DNA from: Bifidobacterium breve
GTDB taxonomy: Bacteria; Actinomycetota; Actinomycetes; Nanopelagicales; Nanopelagicaceae
NCBI GenBank assembly: GCA_945881945.1
Contig: CAMCVO010000001.1
Coordinates: forward strand, 78,819 to 142,818
DNA: 64,000 nt
Direction: 5' to 3'
Shown here: positions 55,534 to 64,000 of the stretch, one piece after another
Layout of the letters: every line of letters starts with the position of its first letter
How positions within the stretch are numbered: position 1 is the first letter of the stretch
The notes under the pieces: model-generated
Told to the model about the DNA's origin: nothing
Database searches by the model: none
The model's input: the letters and a program-made list of their open reading frames with translations, nothing else
Program-made: the position numbers and the translations under genes

Positions 55534-57219
55534 ATGAGTGCAGATTCAGTGCAAAGTAAGGTTGCGCAGGCGATCTTAACTGCGCTTGTCTCAGCCAAAG
55601 ATGCAGGTGTAATTAACTGCCAGCTGCCAGAGCAAATCATTTTAGATCGGCCAAAAAATCGTGACCATGGCGATTACGCAACCTCTATTGCATTGACTTT
55701 GGCCAAGGTAGCAAATCAGCAGCCAAGGGTGATTGCGGAGGCGATTGTCAAAACGCTAACAGCTAACAACTTGTTGAATGATGCTGGCATTGCAAAGGTT
55801 GAGATTGCTGGGCCTGGATTTATAAACATTACTTTAGAAAGTGCAAGTCAAGGCAGTGTAGTTATTGAAGTATTAACTGCTGGGAAAAAATATGGACAAA
55901 GCTCCTTGTTAGCTGGCAAGAAAATAAATCTTGAGTTTGTTAGCGCAAATCCAACTGGACCAATACACCTAGGTCATACCAGATGGGCTGCAGTTGGTGA
56001 TTCACTTGGCCGTGTTTTAGCAGCAGCGGGTGCGCAGGTTAGTCGAGAGTTTTATGTAAATGATCGTGGAAACCAAATGGATTTATTTGGACAATCAATA
56101 AGAGCTGCCGCCCTTGGAATAGATAGACCAGAAAATGGTTATCACGGTGAATATATTGTTGATTTAGCAAATGAGATCTCCAAATCAAATCCAGAGTTTT
56201 TAACCCTTCCGCCGGAGCAATCAGATGTGGCATTTCGAGAGGCTGGATATAAATTACAACTTGACCAACAAAGGATGGTGTTAGATAACTTTGGCACCCA
56301 CTTCGATACTTACTTCTCAGAGCGTAGCTTGTATGAAAATAATTTCTTCAACCATACATTAGATAAATTAAAAGCTAATGGACATGTTTACGAAGAAGAG
56401 GGTGCTACCTGGCTTAGAACTACAGATTTTGGTGATGATAAAGATCGGGTGATGATTAAATCTGACGGCTCCTTTGCCTACTTTGCATCTGACTCTGCGT
56501 ACTACATAAGTAAGCGAGAGCGCGGATTTAATTTATGTATTTATATGCTTGGCGCAGATCATCATGGATACGTTGGCAGAATTAAAGCGATTGCAGCTTG
56601 TGCTGGTGATGATCCAGAGAAAGATATTGAAGCGCTCATCGGTCAGATGGTAAAAATCATTGAAGGTGGCCAGGAGATAAAACTGTCCAAGCGAGCTGGA
56701 ACAATAATTACTTTAGAAGAGTTAGTTGAAAAAGTTGGTATAGATGCTGCCAGGTATACATTGATTAGATATCCAACCGATACTCCAATGGTTATGGATG
56801 TTGATTTACTTAAGAAAAATACCAATGACAATCCAGTTTACTATGTGCAATATGCCCATGCTCGAATTTGTGCAGTACTTAGAAATGCCAAAGATTTTGG
56901 TATCGAGTATGGGGTAAATTCTTACAACCCAGAGTTGTTAGTTCACCAGCAAGAGCGTGAGCTAATTGGTTTGTTAGCTCAGTACCCAAGGATTGTTGCT
57001 TCAGCTGCGCAAATGAGACAACCACATCGAGTTGCTAGATTTATTGAAGATCTTGCGGCGCAGTACCACCGTTTTTACAATGATTGCAGAGTTTTGCCAC
57101 TTGGCCAGGAGAAGCCAACTCAGTTAAATTCAGCTCGTGCTACTTTATCCTTGGCAGCAGCTCAGGTGATAAGCAATGGCTTAGACCTACTTGGCGTAAG
57201 AGCTCCGGAGAGAATGTAA
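55534..57219 (+). CDS. argS: Arginyl-tRNA synthetase
   Basis: A 561-residue class I synthetase. The HIGH-type motif GPIHLGHTR occurs at about 143-151, and KLSKRAG is the KMSK equivalent. An N-terminal ArgS-specific domain and a C-terminal helical anticodon-binding DALR domain are present. The stop overlaps the lysA start by one base (TAATG), leading the argS-lysA-hom-thrC-thrB series known from mycobacteria. Confidence 0.97.
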   Translation: MSADSVQSKVAQAILTALVSAKDAGVINCQLPEQIILDRPKNRDHGDYATSIALTLAKVANQQPRVIAEAIVKTLTANNLLNDAGIAKVEIAGPGFINITLESASQGSVVIEVLTAGKKYGQSSLLAGKKINLEFVSANPTGPIHLGHTRWAAVGDSLGRVLAAAGAQVSREFYVNDRGNQMDLFGQSIRAAALGIDRPENGYHGEYIVDLANEISKSNPEFLTLPPEQSDVAFREAGYKLQLDQQRMVLDNFGTHFDTYFSERSLYENNFFNHTLDKLKANGHVYEEEGATWLRTTDFGDDKDRVMIKSDGSFAYFASDSAYYISKRERGFNLCIYMLGADHHGYVGRIKAIAACAGDDPEKDIEALIGQMVKIIEGGQEIKLSKRAGTIITLEELVEKVGIDAARYTLIRYPTDTPMVMDVDLLKKNTNDNPVYYVQYAHARICAVLRNAKDFGIEYGVNSYNPELLVHQQERELIGLLAQYPRIVASAAQMRQPHRVARFIEDLAAQYHRFYNDCRVLPLGQEKPTQLNSARATLSLAAAQVISNGLDLLGVRAPERM

Positions 57220-58586
57220 TGACTGACAATTATCCGACCTCACTCTTCTCCACAAATCTTAAGTTTTCAAACCAAAATCTTTATGGTGGTGAACTATCAA
57301 TAGCCGGATGCTCAGCTGAAAAGATAGTTAAAGAGTTTGGCTCCCCAATATTTGTATTGGATGAAGCAGATTTCTACCTAAGAACTAAAGCTTGGAAAAC
57401 TGCACTTGAGCAATCATTTGGCGGTGGGCAACTTTATTACGCTGCAAAATCATTTATCTGCGTTGAGGTAGCAAGATGGTTAAAGGAGTTAAAAGTTGGG
57501 CTAGATGTTTGTACCCAAGGTGAGTTAGCAACCGCTTTAGCTGCTGATTTTCCAGCTGCTGATATTGAGTTTCATGGCAATAATAAATCTGAAGCAGAAA
57601 TCTCATTTGCTATTAAATCTTCAGTCGGAACAATCGTAATTGACTCCTTTGATGAGCTATCTCGAGTAGCTAAAATTGCCAATCAAGAGGGCAGGATTCA
57701 AAAAGTATATTTACGCCTTACTCCAGGAGTTGATACTCATACTCATGAATTTATCTCAACCGCTCATGAGGATGTGAAGTTTGGATTCTCAATTGCATCA
57801 GGGGATGCGCAAATAGCAATTGATAAGTGCATGGCTGAGAAATCCTTGAACTTGGCTGGCATTCACTGCCATATCGGCTCTCAAATTTTTGAGGTAGATA
57901 GTTTTAAGTTAGCGGCCAAAAGATTAATCGCTGTTTTAGCAGCCTTTAGAGATAAATACTTAAAAGAGTTGCCTGAATTAAATATTGGTGGCGGTTATGG
58001 AATTGCCTATACAAACAATGAAACTGCCATCTCACCTTTCCAGGTAATACCGGCAATAGCTCAGGAAATTAAAGATGAGTGCGCTAAAGCAAAACTATCA
58101 ATTCCTAAGATTTCCATCGAACCGGGTCGAGCAATTGTTGGACCTACTACTACAACTATTTACTTAGTTGGAACTACTAAATTAGTTAAGTTGGAAGATG
58201 GCTCAACTCGTAAATACATCTCAGTTGATGGTGGTATGAGCGATAACATCAGGCCAGCGCTCTACGGTGCAACCTACTCAGCATTTTTAGCCAATCGAAA
58301 CTCTGGTGAGAAAATTACTAACTCTCGAATTGTTGGTAAGCACTGTGAGAGTGGTGATATTTTGATTCCAGAGATTGAATTGCCAGCAGATATAAGAGCT
58401 GGTGATTTATTGGCAATTCCAGCCACCGGTGCTTATGGCCGAAGTATGGCCAGCAATTACAACCATATGCCGAGGCCATCGGTGATTGCTGTTAAAGATG
58501 GCCAGGCTAGAGAGATATTACGCAGAGAAAATGAGGCAGATCTACTAAATCTGGATGTAATTCAAGCGCCACGGCAGCTCTCATAA
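57219..58586 (+). CDS. lysA: Diaminopimelate decarboxylase
   Basis: A 455-residue PLP enzyme converting meso-diaminopimelate to lysine. PLP Lys in LYYAAKSFICVEV (about 84), GIHCHIGSQI, EPGRAIVG and KHCESGD motifs are present. Start ATG 57219 has CGGAGAG upstream; a longer frame runs inside argS. It follows argS by overlap and precedes hom by 18 bases. Confidence 0.96.
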   Translation: MTDNYPTSLFSTNLKFSNQNLYGGELSIAGCSAEKIVKEFGSPIFVLDEADFYLRTKAWKTALEQSFGGGQLYYAAKSFICVEVARWLKELKVGLDVCTQGELATALAADFPAADIEFHGNNKSEAEISFAIKSSVGTIVIDSFDELSRVAKIANQEGRIQKVYLRLTPGVDTHTHEFISTAHEDVKFGFSIASGDAQIAIDKCMAEKSLNLAGIHCHIGSQIFEVDSFKLAAKRLIAVLAAFRDKYLKELPELNIGGGYGIAYTNNETAISPFQVIPAIAQEIKDECAKAKLSIPKISIEPGRAIVGPTTTTIYLVGTTKLVKLEDGSTRKYISVDGGMSDNIRPALYGATYSAFLANRNSGEKITNSRIVGKHCESGDILIPEIELPADIRAGDLLAIPATGAYGRSMASNYNHMPRPSVIAVKDGQAREILRRENEADLLNLDVIQAPRQLS

Positions 58587-58604
58587 GTTTGAGATACTTC
58601 TCCA

Positions 58605-59888
58605 ATGAAAACTCTTAAAGTTGGGATGCTGGGCTGCGGAAATGTGGGCTCCCAAATTGCCCGGCTATTGGTGGCTAATAAAGCAGATTTAGCCTCCCGC
58701 TCTGGGGCCCAACTTGAGTTAGTAAAAGTTGCGGTAAAAGACATCAAAGCAAAACGTGATGGCATCGCAACATCATTACTAACTGATGACCCTTATTCAG
58801 TTGTAAATGATCCAGAGATAGATTTGATCATTGAAGTAATTGGTGGGATTTCACCAGCTAAAGAATTAATTTTGGCAGCATTTAAAAATGGTAAATCAGT
58901 TGTAACCGCAAACAAAGCATTGCTGGCAAAAGAAGGTGCGGCTTTGTATCAGGCAGCAGGTGAGGCAAATGTTGATTTGTATTATGAAGCAGCAGTTGCT
59001 GGCGCTATTCCAATTTTAAGGCCACTACGTGAATCATTAGTAGGAGATCATGTAACAAGAATTATGGGAATTGTTAATGGAACTACTAATTACATTCTTA
59101 CCAAAATGGATGAAAGTGGAACTGCATTTGCCGATGCACTAAAGCAAGCCCAAGAGCTTGGCTTTGCCGAAGCTGATCCAACAGCAGATGTTGAAGGAAT
59201 TGATGCTTCAGATAAAGCAGCCATTTTGGCAGGCTTGGCATTTCACTCCAGAGTTACTGACAAAGATGTATACCGCGAAGGAATTACAAAGATAACTGCT
59301 ACCGATGTAAAAGTTGCTAAGGCGATGGATATGGTTATTAAGTTATTAGCAATTACTGAGCTAACCGCTTCCGGTGAGATATCAGTGCGCGTTCATCCAG
59401 CATTAATTTCACGTACCCATCCACTTGCTTCAGTTAGAGAGTCATTTAATGCAGTTTTCGTGGAGGCACAATCTGCTGGCCAAATGATGTTTTATGGCAA
59501 AGGAGCAGGCGGTGAACCAACAGCAAGTGCGGTTTTAGGTGATTTAGTAGCAATTGCTCGTCATAAAGTTTTGGGTGGAATTGGACCGAAAGAGAGTGAC
59601 TACGCCTCGCTAAAAATTGCGCCAATGGGTGAAACAAAGACTCGCTACCTAATTAGATTAAATGTCGCAGATAAGCCAGGAGTTCTTGAATCAGTTGCCC
59701 ATGTATTTGCCTCCCACAGCGTCTCAATTCAAACTGTTAGACAAACAGGTGCTGGCGATAAGGCAGAGTTAATAATAATGACTCACACCTCAACTGAATC
59801 AGCACTTTCTGCCACTGTAAAAGAGTTGGGTAAATTACCTGCAGTAACAGATGTTGCTAGCGTGCTTCGAGTAGAGGGTGCAATCTAA
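58605..59888 (+). CDS. hom: Homoserine dehydrogenase
   Basis: A 427-residue NAD(P)H enzyme for threonine, methionine and isoleucine synthesis. [13 protein letters not shown] (cofactor loop), [23 protein letters not shown] and [15 protein letters not shown] are intact. A C-terminal ACT domain (about 350-425; [17 protein letters not shown]) suggests feedback control by threonine. Its stop overlaps thrC by one base. Confidence 0.96.
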   Translation: MKTLKVGMLGCGNVGSQIARLLVANKADLASRSGAQLELVKVAVKDIKAKRDGIATSLLTDDPYSVVNDPEIDLIIEVIGGISPAKELILAAFKNGKSVVTANKALLAKEGAALYQAAGEANVDLYYEAAVAGAIPILRPLRESLVGDHVTRIMGIVNGTTNYILTKMDESGTAFADALKQAQELGFAEADPTADVEGIDASDKAAILAGLAFHSRVTDKDVYREGITKITATDVKVAKAMDMVIKLLAITELTASGEISVRVHPALISRTHPLASVRESFNAVFVEAQSAGQMMFYGKGAGGEPTASAVLGDLVAIARHKVLGGIGPKESDYASLKIAPMGETKTRYLIRLNVADKPGVLESVAHVFASHSVSIQTVRQTGAGDKAELIIMTHTSTESALSATVKELGKLPAVTDVASVLRVEGAI

Positions 59889-60967
59889 TGGCTTTGTTTG
59901 GCAAGAAAAATGCCCATCAGTGGCGTGGAGTAATTGAAGAGTATCGTCGCTGGTTACCAGTAACAGATGCGACTCCGATTATTTCTTTGCGTGAAGGTGG
60001 CACACCACTTGTTTATGCATGTGTCCTATCTGAAATGTTAGGAAATGAAGTTTGGCTTAAGGTTGAAGGAAATAATCCCACTGGATCTTTTAAGGATCGT
60101 GGTATGACCATGGCTATTTCAAAGGCGGCAGAAGAGGGCGCTAAAGCTGTAATTTGTGCCTCTACTGGAAACACAAGTGCTAGTGCTGCAGCTTATGCCA
60201 GCAAAGCTGAAATGAAACCAGTTGTGTTAGTTCCACAAGGCAAAATTGCAATGGGTAAATTAGCTCAAGCAATTGCACATGGTGCGATACTTTTGCAGGT
60301 CAAGGGAAATTTTGATGATTGCCTAAAACTTGCCCGTCAATTATCAGAGAATTATCCAGTTTCACTTGTTAACTCAGTTAATCCATATCGAATTGAGGGG
60401 CAGAAAACTGCAGCTTTTGAAGTGGTAGATATGTTGGGCTTTGCACCAGATATCCATGCCATGCCAGTTGGTAATGCTGGAAATATCACCGCATATTGGA
60501 AGGGTTATCAAGAGTATAAAAAGGCAGGGAACTCTGGATCGCTGCCAATGATGTGGGGATTCCAAGCAGCAGGAGCTGCCCCGATTGTGAAGAATAAAAT
60601 TATTAAGAAGCCAGAAACAATTGCAACTGCAATCAGAATTGGAAATCCAGCATCTTGGGATCAGGCTGTGGCGGCGCAGGTTGGCTCAAAAGGATTAATT
60701 GATTCTGTTACCGATAAGGAAATTTTAAGTGCTTATCGATTGGTAGCAGCAAAAGAGGGAGTATTTGTTGAACCATCAAGTGCTGCCGGTATTGCTGGTC
60801 TGATTAAACTTAAAGCTCAGAAAAAATTGCCAAAGGGCAAAACAATTGTTGTGACGGTGACTGGAAACGGATTAAAGGATGTGCAGTGGGTATTAAATTC
60901 ATCAAGAAAACCAATTGTTATCCCAGTTGATGTTAAGCGAGCAGCGAATGCAATTGGACTTAAGTAA
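59888..60967 (+). CDS. thrC: Threonine synthase
   Basis: A 359-residue PLP enzyme converting O-phosphohomoserine to threonine. [13 protein letters not shown] holds the PLP Lys (about 62), with [16 protein letters not shown] and [11 protein letters not shown] phosphate-binding regions. The length and sequence match the short actinobacterial class. It shares one base with hom and with thrB. Confidence 0.96.
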   Translation: MALFGKKNAHQWRGVIEEYRRWLPVTDATPIISLREGGTPLVYACVLSEMLGNEVWLKVEGNNPTGSFKDRGMTMAISKAAEEGAKAVICASTGNTSASAAAYASKAEMKPVVLVPQGKIAMGKLAQAIAHGAILLQVKGNFDDCLKLARQLSENYPVSLVNSVNPYRIEGQKTAAFEVVDMLGFAPDIHAMPVGNAGNITAYWKGYQEYKKAGNSGSLPMMWGFQAAGAAPIVKNKIIKKPETIATAIRIGNPASWDQAVAAQVGSKGLIDSVTDKEILSAYRLVAAKEGVFVEPSSAAGIAGLIKLKAQKKLPKGKTIVVTVTGNGLKDVQWVLNSSRKPIVIPVDVKRAANAIGLK

Positions 60968-61917
60968 TGGCAGCTAAACGTAATTTAAGTGGCATAACTT
61001 TTAAAGCCACAATGGCCCAAGTTAGTGTGCCAGCAAGTAGTGCAAATATTGGACCTGGTTTTGACTTCTTCGGCTTAGCTTTAGAGATCCGTGATCGATA
61101 TGCTGCCCAAGTTTTAGATGATGAAACCTTTGATGTTGATGTAACTGGTGAGGGAGCTGATCAGGTAAAGAAGGATTCAAAAAATCTTGTCATAAAATCA
61201 ATGATGCGTGGCTTTGAGCATATGGGTGCCAAGCCAAGAGGAATTGCCCTTAGAGCATTAAATGTGATCCCACATGGCAGAGGACTTGGCTCATCAGCTA
61301 GTGCAATTGTTGGTGGCTTAGCACTTGCAAGATCTCTTGTTTTAACAGGTGAGCAATATATGAGTGATGAAGAGTTAATTACCTTGGCAACTGAACTTGA
61401 AGGTCACCCAGATAATGTGGCTGCGGCATTTTATGGTGGAGCAACTATTGCTTGGCTTGAATCTAAAGTTGGTAAGGATGGATCAAATACCAGTATTGGT
61501 CGGGCGGTAAGTCTTAAAGTTGATGATCGAATTAAAGCTTTGCTACTTGTTCCGGAGAATCAATTATCAACTGCCAAGGCCCGTAAATTATTGCCTGAAA
61601 CAATCCCTCATCAAGATGCGGTTTTAAACTCATCTAGATCAGCATTACTAGTCCACGCACTTGCTGAGCGACCAGATCTGTTATTTACTGCCACTGAAGA
61701 TGCATTGCATCAAAGGTATCGGGAGCAAGCAATGCCCAAGACGATTGCCTTGGTTGAGAAGTTAAGAGGTGCTGGTTTAGCTGCGGTGGTTTCAGGAGCA
61801 GGTCCATCGGTGATGGTGCTTTACTCAGGTGCTGAGGATGAGATTGATCAACTGCAATCAGTTGCCCCAGGGTTTACCCCAATGAAGTTAGCTATTGCAA
61901 AAACAGGGGTTCAGTAG
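60967..61917 (+). CDS. thrB: Homoserine kinase
   Basis: A 316-residue GHMP kinase. VPASSANIGPGFDFFGLAL, the ATP loop IPHGRGLGSSASAIVGG (about 96-112), ELEGHPDNVAAAFYGG and VVSGAGPSVMVL are all present. It is last of the threonine genes; the next gene is rho after 159 bases. Confidence 0.96.
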   Translation: MAAKRNLSGITFKATMAQVSVPASSANIGPGFDFFGLALEIRDRYAAQVLDDETFDVDVTGEGADQVKKDSKNLVIKSMMRGFEHMGAKPRGIALRALNVIPHGRGLGSSASAIVGGLALARSLVLTGEQYMSDEELITLATELEGHPDNVAAAFYGGATIAWLESKVGKDGSNTSIGRAVSLKVDDRIKALLLVPENQLSTAKARKLLPETIPHQDAVLNSSRSALLVHALAERPDLLFTATEDALHQRYREQAMPKTIALVEKLRGAGLAAVVSGAGPSVMVLYSGAEDEIDQLQSVAPGFTPMKLAIAKTGVQ

Positions 61918-62076
61918 CGGGTTTTCCCTATACATCTAGGGTGTGGTAGATTTACTCCTGTCGGAAAGTGCGACAGATACATAAGATATAAAAATCCCAA
62001 AATAAAAAACTTTTTTCGCGGGATTACCCTCATACGGGTAGCAAAAATAATAAAAAGAAAGAATGGCAAGATATAA
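61918..62076 (+). promoter_or_regulatory. rho leader with three small hairpins
   Basis: In the 159 bases before rho, CCCTA/TAGGG (61926-61941), CTGTCG/CGACAG (61958-61976) and TACCC/GGGTA (62025-62040) could fold. Rho genes often have regulated leaders, so the region is a candidate control site. No terminator is clear. Confidence 0.4.
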
Positions 62077-63705
62077 ATGGCAGAGAAAAAATCAACCAAT
62101 CGCGCAGATGCGGTTGAGTTAGTGGATATGGCGCTTAGCGATCTTAAAAAGGTTGCTGGTCAACTAGGAATTGAAAATGCCGCCACACTTAAAAAAGCAG
62201 AGCTAGTCCAATCTATTGGCGATCTGCAGGCCGCGAATCGCGAAGCCGCTAAAAATGAACGAGAGGCTCGTCGTATGGAACGACAGAACAATCGAAACAA
62301 TAGAAACAATAATGCTGAGGTAGAAGATAACGAATCTAGCCAAGACAGCTCACCCAACAATTCAAACAACAACTCTTCAGGTGGCTATGGCGACTCTGAC
62401 CGAGGAGATAACAATCGTAGATTTGGTAACCGAGATAACAACCGGCGAGATCGTGGACGTGATCGCAATCGAGATCGCAACCGTGACCGAGGGCAGCGCG
62501 AAGAGCGTGAAATTGTTGTTGGACCAGATGATGTGTTGCTGCCAGTTGGTGGCTTACTAGATATTTTAGATAGCTTTGCATTTATTAGAACTGGTGGTTA
62601 CTTACCATCACCTAATGATGTTTATGTCTCACTACAACAGGTAAGAAAGTATGGCCTGCGTAAAGGTGATGTAATTACTGGATCTGTGCGTGAGCCTAAA
62701 GAGGGTGAACGTCGAGAGAAATTCAACGCTCTTGTCAGAGTAGAAACTGTAAATAGTGTTGAGCCAGAAAATGCTAAAGAGCGAGTTGAGTTTTCAAAGT
62801 TAGTACCACTTTATCCGCAGGAGAGATTGCGCTTAGAGACTGAGCCAAATGTTTTAACCACCAGAATTATCGATTTGATCTCACCAATTGGTAAAGGGCA
62901 ACGTGGATTGATTGTTTCACCACCTAAAGCTGGTAAAACTATGGTTCTTCAAGCAATTGCAAACGCCATAACAACAAATAATCCAGAGTGTCACTTAATG
63001 GTTGTCTTAGTTGATGAGCGCCCTGAAGAGGTTACTGATATGCAGCGCTCTGTAAAGGGTGAGGTAATTGCCTCAACATTTGATCGCCCAGCCGATGATC
63101 ACACCACAGTTGCTGAGCTTGCTATTGAGCGTGCTAAAAGATTAGTTGAATTAGGTCATGATGTAGTTGTCTTACTAGATTCAATTACTCGACTAGGTCG
63201 TGCATATAACATCGCAGCTCCAGCCTCTGGACGAATTCTTTCTGGTGGTGTTGATTCAGCTGCGCTTTATCCACCAAAGAAATTTTTTGGTGCTGCCCGT
63301 AATATTGAAAACGGTGGCTCACTAACTATTTTGGCAACCGCTTTGGTTGATACCGGATCAAAGATGGATGAAGTTATTTTCGAAGAGTTTAAGGGAACTG
63401 GAAATATGGAGCTCATCCTTAACCGTAAATTTGCCGATAAGCGAATTTTCCCTGCGGTTGATGTAGTTGCATCTGGAACTCGTAAGGAAGAAATTCTGAT
63501 GGGAACTGAAGAGTTAAGCATTGTTTGGCGTTTGCGCCGAGTGCTACATGCTCTTGAGCCACAACAAGCACTTGAGTTGCTTCTTGAGAAGATGAAGGGA
63601 ACTAAATCAAATGTTGAGTTCCTTCTACAAATTCAAAAGACCACAACTGGTGGCGATATGCCAACTGGCAGTGGATCTAGCAAACAGGAGAGCGACCAAG
63701 CCTAA
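62077..63705 (+). CDS. rho: Transcription termination factor Rho
   Basis: A 542-residue hexameric RNA translocase. Residues 1-55 form the N-terminal helical domain. An insert at about 60-145 is rich in Asn, Arg and Asp (for example RDRGRDRNRDRNRDRG), as in other Actinobacteria. It is followed by the RNA-binding domain and the ATPase with PPKAGKTMVLQ (about 285-295), the Walker B strand HDVVVLLDSITRLGR and YPPKKFFGAARNIENGG (arginine and R-loop region). It ends genes not protected by translation. Confidence 0.97.
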   Translation: MAEKKSTNRADAVELVDMALSDLKKVAGQLGIENAATLKKAELVQSIGDLQAANREAAKNEREARRMERQNNRNNRNNNAEVEDNESSQDSSPNNSNNNSSGGYGDSDRGDNNRRFGNRDNNRRDRGRDRNRDRNRDRGQREEREIVVGPDDVLLPVGGLLDILDSFAFIRTGGYLPSPNDVYVSLQQVRKYGLRKGDVITGSVREPKEGERREKFNALVRVETVNSVEPENAKERVEFSKLVPLYPQERLRLETEPNVLTTRIIDLISPIGKGQRGLIVSPPKAGKTMVLQAIANAITTNNPECHLMVVLVDERPEEVTDMQRSVKGEVIASTFDRPADDHTTVAELAIERAKRLVELGHDVVVLLDSITRLGRAYNIAAPASGRILSGGVDSAALYPPKKFFGAARNIENGGSLTILATALVDTGSKMDEVIFEEFKGTGNMELILNRKFADKRIFPAVDVVASGTRKEEILMGTEELSIVWRLRRVLHALEPQQALELLLEKMKGTKSNVEFLLQIQKTTTGGDMPTGSGSSKQESDQA

Positions 63706-63833
63706 TTAATGCGTAAATTTTGATTGCTTTGGCCCAGCAGTTATTCTTTACCCCTCTAGTACTTCACTAGTCCTACTGGTTCACAGATGTTCTTTAAAAG
63801 GAATATTTGATCCAGTAATAATCAAGGAGAAAT

Positions 63834-64000
63834 ATGAAGAACGAGATTCATCCACAGTATGTCGAGACCAAGGTAACTTGTGGTTGCGGTGAAGTTTTCA
63901 CTACCCGCAGCACCAAAGAGAACGGCTCAATTTATGTTGAAGTTTGTTCTGTATGCCATCCGTTTTACACCGGCAAGCAGAGAATTCTTGATACCGGCGG
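63834..64000 (+). CDS. rpmE: 50S ribosomal protein L31, partial
   Basis: A gene starting [19 protein letters not shown] with AAGGAG upstream, running off the right edge after 55 codons. CGCG and [13 protein letters not shown] give the zinc-binding cysteines of the C+ form of L31. It follows rho as in many Actinobacteria and other bacteria. Confidence 0.96.
   Translation, partial: MKNEIHPQYVETKVTCGCGEVFTTRSTKENGSIYVEVCSVCHPFYTGKQRILDTG

Overview
The window looks like a chromosomal segment of a streamlined, low-GC freshwater actinobacterium, most like the acI / Nanopelagicales group (Candidatus Planktophila or Nanopelagicus). The evidence is a set of actinobacterial marker genes (WhiB7-type regulator, AdnA-AdnB, fused KGD 2-oxoglutarate enzyme, UPF0182 and DUF2342 proteins, SigH/RshA-type pair, Ni-superoxide dismutase) written in A/T-rich codons, an actinorhodopsin gene, very short or overlapping gene junctions, and no insertion sequences, prophage genes or CRISPR repeats. 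The species assignment is inference.

Layout. 1-6.4 kb: end of a class I fumarase, ispH, a DUF6542 membrane protein, rmuC, ychF and typA. 6.5-24.1 kb: a repair and stress block whose order follows that known from mycobacteria: adnA-adnB (break resection), an EEP-family phosphatase/nuclease, nudC, a shortened uvrD2, a long regulatory leader and whiB7, a DUF5679 protein, a YgjP-type metallopeptidase, a DUF2342 zincin-like protein, an unlisted 58-residue membrane protein, a PDZ-Lon protease and a UPF0182 protein. 24.1-31.4 kb: initiator tRNA, copper-type P-ATPase, rsgA, aroA, a sigH-rshA pair, a thioesterase, and divergent sodN/sodX. 31.4-36.4 kb: kgd, a short-chain dehydrogenase and a small membrane protein. 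36.4-39.3 kb: a minimal Tad cluster (degenerate GGDEF-like protein, TadA, TadB, TadC) with no pilin gene. 39.3-47.6 kb: argG, pirin, the three-gene proton-translocating transhydrogenase, argF, DUF3039 and a secreted GH18 protein. 47.6-52.7 kb: clpS, DUF2017, actinorhodopsin (reversed), murI, rph, rdgB, and a membrane protein with a histone-like tail. 52.7-55.4 kb: an OafA/SGNH acyltransferase, a coiled-coil protein and tRNA-Leu. 55.5-64 kb: argS-lysA-hom-thrC-thrB-rho-rpmE, another classic actinobacterial order.

How it fits together. Much of the window concerns redox and antibiotic stress, DNA-break repair and amino-acid synthesis. The sequence supports two regulatory circuits. First, sigH has an exact GGAAT-N18-GTT promoter 8 nt before an upstream in-frame ATG, so the factor should activate itself and may make a longer isoform; the pirin gene has the same exact promoter. 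Second, whiB7 is preceded by about 365 bases holding a short ORF, a strong intrinsic terminator, and an alternative pairing that would block the terminator, i.e. an attenuator of the kind known for whiB7/wblC. Actinorhodopsin and the proton-driven transhydrogenase would connect light-derived proton motive force to NADPH supply.

The only gene-free stretches above 300 bases are the whiB7 leader (16254-16618) and 18145-18465, which holds competing inverted repeats and a cluster of TCCAC repeats of unknown role.
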